Virus record (IMG/VR): IMGVR_UViG_3300046004_000591
Span: 85,448-149,447 of that record
Source: a virus
DNA length: 64,000 nucleotides
Reading direction: 5' to 3' (one strand)
Part shown: in pieces, positions 59,978 through 64,000 of the stretch
Position numbering within the stretch: the first letter of the stretch is position 1
Layout of the letters: each line of letters starts with the position of its first letter
Position numbers and translations under genes: made by a program
Notes under the pieces: model-generated
Database searches by the model: none
What the model was told of the DNA's origin: nothing
What the model saw: the letters and a program-made list of their open reading frames with translations, nothing else

Positions 59978-60435
59978 AATTACTGTTTATGTTATTCCTT
60001 TTAATTACAACTAATGTATCAGCGGATACTGTTGAACCAAACAGAGAATTAACTCCAGGATCGTTAAATACAAACGTATCGCAGGAAAATTTGAATCAGA
60101 CAGTTTGTGTTCCAGGATTTACCACTAAGATTAGACCATCATCAAATTATACCAATAAATTGAAAATCCAACAGATTCATGAGTATGGATATTCAGATAC
60201 AAATCCTAAACATTATCAAGAAGACCATAGGATTCCGTTAAGCGTTTCCGGTCATCCAACAGATCCACATAATTTATGGCCCGAATCATTAGATAATGCC
60301 AAACAAAAAGATGTAATCGAACATGCTGTACATAAATTGTTATGTTCTGGTAAGATTACATTAAAACAAGCTCAACATGTTTTCTTAAATGATTGGAACG
60401 TTGAATACCCAAAATTGTTGAAAAGTTTGAAATAA
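59974..60435 (+). CDS. Secreted HNH-type nuclease
   Basis: 153 residues. A signal peptide (about 1-18, MKLLFMLFLLITTNVSA) precedes a domain with YQEDHRIPLSVSGHPTDPHN and LWPE, the DHxxPL...N pattern of a bacterial exported HNH-like family. Two cysteines may form a disulfide. It may act in the periplasm, for instance on incoming DNA of competitors; that is inference. Confidence 0.75.
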   Translation: MKLLFMLFLLITTNVSADTVEPNRELTPGSLNTNVSQENLNQTVCVPGFTTKIRPSSNYTNKLKIQQIHEYGYSDTNPKHYQEDHRIPLSVSGHPTDPHNLWPESLDNAKQKDVIEHAVHKLLCSGKITLKQAQHVFLNDWNVEYPKLLKSLK

Positions 60436-60437
60436 AG

Positions 60438-60476
60438 AATCCCGTAAGATGATTAGTCTTACGGGATTTTTATTGG
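60438..60476. terminator. Bidirectional terminator
   Basis: AATCCCGTAAGA and TCTTACGGGATT form a perfect 12-bp stem between convergent gene sets, with TTTTTATTGG on the plus side. Confidence 0.85.
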
Positions 60477-60478
60477 AT

Positions 60479-60787
60479 TCAAATATGATGTCTTACAATA
60501 ATCTTCACTACATTTTCGCATGTGACTGTTCTTCCAGAAGAAAGATTTGTTATTATAATATCAAAATACATTTCTGGTGGTTCTAATTCACCAACATCAA
60601 ATTGATATTGAACGACACCCTTAGGTGCATCAATTATCGTCATTTCTTTCAATTTAATAACATTCGATTTATTCTTCCAACGTATCTTAACAGAAGTTCC
60701 ATTAAGGTTTATTATGGAAGAATTATTATTGTCCATACAAGTGATGCGTAACGCGGATTCTGTATCTCCTTCGACAAAGTTTGACAT
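60479..60787 (-). CDS. Small tail/baseplate-like beta protein
   Basis: 102 residues. SALRITCMDNNNSSIINLNG with VKIRWKNKS and APKGVVQYQF resembles the N-terminal domain of phage upper-baseplate (BppU-like) proteins. It overlaps the fibre gene by one base, and is probably a tail-fibre partner or connector. Confidence 0.6.
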   Translation of the reverse strand: MSNFVEGDTESALRITCMDNNNSSIINLNGTSVKIRWKNKSNVIKLKEMTIIDAPKGVVQYQFDVGELEPPEMYFDIIITNLSSGRTVTCENVVKIIVRHHI

Positions 60788-63039
60788 TAGAACTTCCCTT
60801 TTTTGTTTATTATGGTGTTAAAATTCAATCGATTATCTTTTATTGTATTGAAATAGATAGCAGTTGCCAAGATTTTTAAAAATTGTTTAGATGTATATAT
60901 TCCATCTATTTCAGAATTTAACAAAATCGAAGATAATATATTATCTCTAAACAAATTTTCCAAATCGTTCAACGATACATTTATATTGTCTGATGTCAAA
61001 CCAAACAATAGATTCGCTTCAATTGATTCTATTTCAGATATACTTAAAATAGAATCAATCATTTTTGTTCTATCTTGAGTAAAATATCCTTGATTTGTTG
61101 AAGCAGATACGCCAACTAATTCTTGAAAATACCCTAACAATTCTGGATATACATTATCTACGTATCCATTTATAGAATTTTGTTGTAAAATTTTAGATAC
61201 ATTCTTACCTAAAATTGATAGATTATTTGTAATCAAATTCGAAGATATATCGAAATTTGAAGAAACAACCATACCATTAATTATAACAGAAGATACATTT
61301 TGTATAATTTGTTTTTCGAATGACGTGGATAATCCATTTACGTTAGAACCAATCAAAATTCCATTAACATTTTTGTTAAATGATTTATCTAGATTACCAG
61401 AATAAACATTTACATTATTCGATAATACATTTCTTGATATAGATTTATTAATAATTCCAAAATTTAAAATAGATGCATTATTTGTCAATGATACAACAGA
61501 AGAACTAGATGACGACAATAATCCTAAATTCAATAAACCCATTACAGAGGAAATTGTTGAAATTATATCATTGGCTGCTAAAATTTGTAAAATTCCAACG
61601 TTGTGTGTTGAATTATTACCAACAATAATTTTATTTGTATCGTTTGTGATATTACCTAATGAAACGTTTGAATATAAAGATTGAATAATTTTCAGCGATC
61701 CGTTACTCATGGTTCCAGAACTCGAATTTAACGATATCCCATTCAATAAATTACTTCTTGTATTCAACAAATCATTTACATCAGAAATAGAATTTACATC
61801 AGAAATTTGTTTATTTATTAGACTTGATGTTAATCCAATATATACATTCGCTGATGAACCTATTACGAAACCATCATTTAATGTATTAAATGAATTTAAT
61901 AATCCATTAGATTGTATATTGGTGATAGATTTCTGTACATTTTTAAAAATATCGCCAATTCCAACATTAGAAGATAATCCATTCAACGACACATTTATCG
62001 ATTTTGTAACGTATCCATCTACGAATCCTGATGAGATCCCTGATAATTCTATCGAAGACGATTCATTTACGGAAACAGATACATTCCCTACGCCACCGGT
62101 CAAACCAATCGAAGATAAATTAAATGAACCAATTACATTTGGAATACCAATAAATGAAATCGATTGAGTATTGGATAAATCATTAAAAGATGAATGTATT
62201 ACATTTTCTGCAGAACATACACTCAATACAGAATTAATTGGGGATTCTAATGTTGAAATAATTGGGGATTCAACATTAGAATCTATTTCTACACCAAAAA
62301 TAGGTAAATCAATCACCCCACTAACAACATCCGCATCAAACGCAACAACACGTCTTTCAGGCGCAAAAATTTGCCAAGGATTTTCAGATAACGATTTGAT
62401 TTCAGCATCGGTTAATGCACGATTCCAAACCGCGTTGAGGATTGACGCGCCTGTGCCGCTTGACGTGTTATAACCGTAAAAACCAAAACCAACACTATTT
62501 CCAGTAAATGTACCACCTGAGGTATCTTTTACACCGTTTAACCACAGGTTTTGTGACTGCCCATTGATATGTCGTGCAATAGCAAGATTTGGCACCCCTG
62601 CATTCGCTTGCGATGCGCCAATTATTCGCGTACTACCAAGATAAATTTTAAACCTAACAACACCAGCCGTTGTGCCGTCCCCAGACGCAACAGAAAACAT
62701 ATTACCCGATGCGGTTTGCCCTAACTGTCCGTAAGTTCTTTCTGCAACTTCGGTCGATGGAATGAAAAGCGACAACATGGTAACGTTTGACGACGCAGCA
62801 GGCGGTGCTTTAATTGCTTGCATTGTTCCTTGATATGTCGTCGAGCCATATTCTTGTTGTGACGCACGACGGACGGGATTAGTTAGCGTTAGCGGTCGGG
62901 TTTCACTACCGTTTATCAATACCCGTCTATTCGCATCAAGACACGCAACTAAACCGCGTGTTATCGGATTTGACCAATCAATTCCGACTGCGGTTTGCGG
63001 TTGTGTGGTACGGACAGTTCGCTGGCTAACGCTAGGCAT
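60787..63039 (-). CDS. Mosaic tail fibre: LamG-like N-terminus, repetitive C-terminus
   Basis: 750 residues. Residues 1-235 (nucleotides about 62330-63039) are GC-richer and encode a LamG/concanavalin-like domain of prophage type (GLVACLDANRRVLINGSETR, ending NPWQIFAPERRVV). The rest is AT-rich, Ser/Asn/Ile-rich and built of about 25-30-residue repeats with LNGISLNSS-like strands, probably a long trimeric beta fibre. The sharp change in composition suggests that a foreign front was joined to a resident fibre. Likely receptor binding. Confidence 0.7.
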   Translation of the reverse strand: MPSVSQRTVRTTQPQTAVGIDWSNPITRGLVACLDANRRVLINGSETRPLTLTNPVRRASQQEYGSTTYQGTMQAIKAPPAASSNVTMLSLFIPSTEVAERTYGQLGQTASGNMFSVASGDGTTAGVVRFKIYLGSTRIIGASQANAGVPNLAIARHINGQSQNLWLNGVKDTSGGTFTGNSVGFGFYGYNTSSGTGASILNAVWNRALTDAEIKSLSENPWQIFAPERRVVAFDADVVSGVIDLPIFGVEIDSNVESPIISTLESPINSVLSVCSAENVIHSSFNDLSNTQSISFIGIPNVIGSFNLSSIGLTGGVGNVSVSVNESSSIELSGISSGFVDGYVTKSINVSLNGLSSNVGIGDIFKNVQKSITNIQSNGLLNSFNTLNDGFVIGSSANVYIGLTSSLINKQISDVNSISDVNDLLNTRSNLLNGISLNSSSGTMSNGSLKIIQSLYSNVSLGNITNDTNKIIVGNNSTHNVGILQILAANDIISTISSVMGLLNLGLLSSSSSSVVSLTNNASILNFGIINKSISRNVLSNNVNVYSGNLDKSFNKNVNGILIGSNVNGLSTSFEKQIIQNVSSVIINGMVVSSNFDISSNLITNNLSILGKNVSKILQQNSINGYVDNVYPELLGYFQELVGVSASTNQGYFTQDRTKMIDSILSISEIESIEANLLFGLTSDNINVSLNDLENLFRDNILSSILLNSEIDGIYTSKQFLKILATAIYFNTIKDNRLNFNTIINKKGKF

Positions 63040-63493
63040 ACGTCATTGTGATTTCAGACGTTGATAATGTGCCTTCCACAAGCGGCAAGGTACCTGTACC
63101 GATGTCATTTTTAATCACAAATCGCACATGAGCAGGGACGAAGCCAAACGCTTGCAATACACTAAAATTTCTAATGTGGCTAACGTTTTGTTCAGCAACA
63201 GATACCGTGCCTAAAAAAGTCAAGTCACCTTCATTTAACGTTGATGTACCGCTTGTTGCGCCTGTTTGCCACGTCGTCCCATCCAAACTTGCTTGACCAA
63301 ACACGACGACTTGACGATTTGCAAGCGTACCGCCTGTCGCGCATTTGACGCTGACGTTTAAAATGACATCATACGGCTGATTTGTCGTGTTGGTTTTGGT
63401 GTCTGATACGCAATACGTTGCAGCCGCTAAAGTGGCTAAACCTGTTGCTGTTAGTGGTACAGGAGTGGACTGCTCAGATTTCATTGTTCCCAT
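63032..63493 (-). CDS. Prophage-type tail-associated protein
   Basis: 153 residues, GC-richer than the left of the window. Beta-rich; VVVFGQASLDGTTWQTGATS is a typical phage tail/surface segment. It overlaps the fibre gene by eight bases and likely arrived with it. Confidence 0.6.
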   Translation of the reverse strand: MGTMKSEQSTPVPLTATGLATLAAATYCVSDTKTNTTNQPYDVILNVSVKCATGGTLANRQVVVFGQASLDGTTWQTGATSGTSTLNEGDLTFLGTVSVAEQNVSHIRNFSVLQAFGFVPAHVRFVIKNDIGTGTLPLVEGTLSTSEITMTYA

Positions 63494-63496
63494 TTT

Positions 63497-63907
63497 TTAA
63501 CCTCTTAAAGCAGTGTTGACGGTTTCAAAATTCACGACTAAACCTAACGATTGTGCAGGTGTAATCAGTGTGTCAGCAAGTGACAAAATGTAATCTTTAT
63601 CGGCTTGGATAAATGCAGGAACTAAATTATCTGCAATCAAATCATCCAACACTTGCTCTAATTTCGCTAAAATCATTGGATTAGAACAATCAAAGGTTTC
63701 AAAATCGTCTAATGCTAAATTCACTTGCTGACACGCTACACTTGTGCTGTTTTTAATTGCAACACGCAAATCTCTAAGAATCAAATACTGCTTGATTAAC
63801 TTGGTTTCAATCGAGCCTTTTGCGGGGATTGACGGTGTGTTGAAATACTCAACAATCGCCGCATCATCCGATAAACCTGCATTTTGTATTTCAGTCAATA
63901 ATGACAT
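63497..63907 (-). CDS. Prophage-type hypothetical protein
   Basis: 136 residues, helical, moderate GC, no domain recognised. AAGGAGAAG precedes the start on the minus strand. Same transferred block as the two genes that follow it in transcription. Confidence 0.6.
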   Translation of the reverse strand: MSLLTEIQNAGLSDDAAIVEYFNTPSIPAKGSIETKLIKQYLILRDLRVAIKNSTSVACQQVNLALDDFETFDCSNPMILAKLEQVLDDLIADNLVPAFIQADKDYILSLADTLITPAQSLGLVVNFETVNTALRG

Positions 63908-63925
63908 ATTCTTCTCCTTGTGATA

Positions 63926-63952
63926 AATGAGGAATTAAAAAAATTCCTCATT
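63926..63952. terminator. Perfect hairpin before the tail block
   Basis: AATGAGGAATT and AATTCCTCATT form an 11-bp stem with an A/T loop. It may end an upstream minus-strand transcript or shape the leader of the tail operon; the flanking T-run is weak. Confidence 0.5.
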
Positions 63953-64000
63953 CATATTAAGACAATCTAATTAAACCAGTGGTGTCATTATTTACTGGCA

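Noticed and set aside
61709-62473. Plus-strand open frames (152 and 100 codons) opposite the fibre gene
   Set aside because: They mirror the repetitive codons of the minus-strand fibre gene and have no ribosome site or promoter.
1-64000. tRNA genes
   Set aside because: No T-loop-like GGTTCGAATC boxes within a plausible cloverleaf were noticed on either strand; a tRNAscan run would settle this.

Overview
The window looks like part of the genome of a large, AT-rich, T4-related tailed phage (myovirus type) of a Gram-negative host. Supporting this are a UvsX-type recombinase, a gp41-type helicase, a gp61-type primase, NrdA/NrdB, ThyX, RNase H and a GroES-like co-chaperonin, set among long runs of tiny overlapping genes. 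Three homing-type endonucleases and a T4-like internal-protein signal fit the same picture. No tRNA, rRNA or CRISPR array was seen. Host identity is uncertain; the GC-richer tail genes at the right end resemble proteobacterial prophage genes.

Layout. 1-3.1 kb: a lone minus-strand PARP-like ADP-ribosyltransferase. 3.1-4.9 kb: four tandem non-coding regulatory units. 4.9-15.1 kb: an operon-like run of small accessory genes, including small membrane proteins, a class 3 lipase and a SpoT/MESH1-type HD hydrolase. 15.1-16.6 kb: a SLOG protein, a phosphoribosyltransferase and a minus-strand HNH nuclease. 16.7-28.7 kb: a GIY-YIG homing endonuclease, UvsX, a sirtuin, GroES and the gp41 helicase with small genes between. 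28.7-35.3 kb: two TET/JBP-like dioxygenases split by an HNH homing endonuclease, then a helical protein related to base-hypermodification enzymes. 36-37.2 kb: two more regulatory units. 37.2-44.1 kb: nucleotidyltransferase-like protein, minus-strand metacaspase, inactive-looking ImmA/IrrE protein, RNase H, a second hypermodification-type helical protein and a P-loop kinase. 44.1-52.1 kb: virion-associated genes, a nucleotidyltransferase/ligase/HxGH-transferase trio, an Ig-domain protein and an XhlA-like membrane protein. 52.3-60.4 kb: primase, ThyX, NrdA, NrdB and nucleases. 60.5-63.9 kb: minus-strand tail-fibre genes with transferred GC-rich parts.

Four systems stand out. (1) Five proteins begin with a T4-like capsid-targeting signal ending in a prohead-protease site, and a sixth carries it internally, suggesting a set of injected internal proteins: PARP, phosphoribosyltransferase, GNAT-like proteins and a possible nuclease. 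(2) Two TET/JBP-like oxygenases, two helical hypermodification proteins and a P-loop kinase suggest that the phage modifies pyrimidines in its own DNA after replication. ThyX supplies ordinary dTMP, and no dUMP hydroxymethylase is seen. (3) Six repeated non-coding units combine ATCGAA iterons at fixed spacing, a promoter and often a terminator. (4) A roughly 100-nt structured leader occurs nine times; two copies sit directly before genes that lack a Shine-Dalgarno site. Most phage promoters share the pattern TTTCGA, 16-17 bp, TATAAT.
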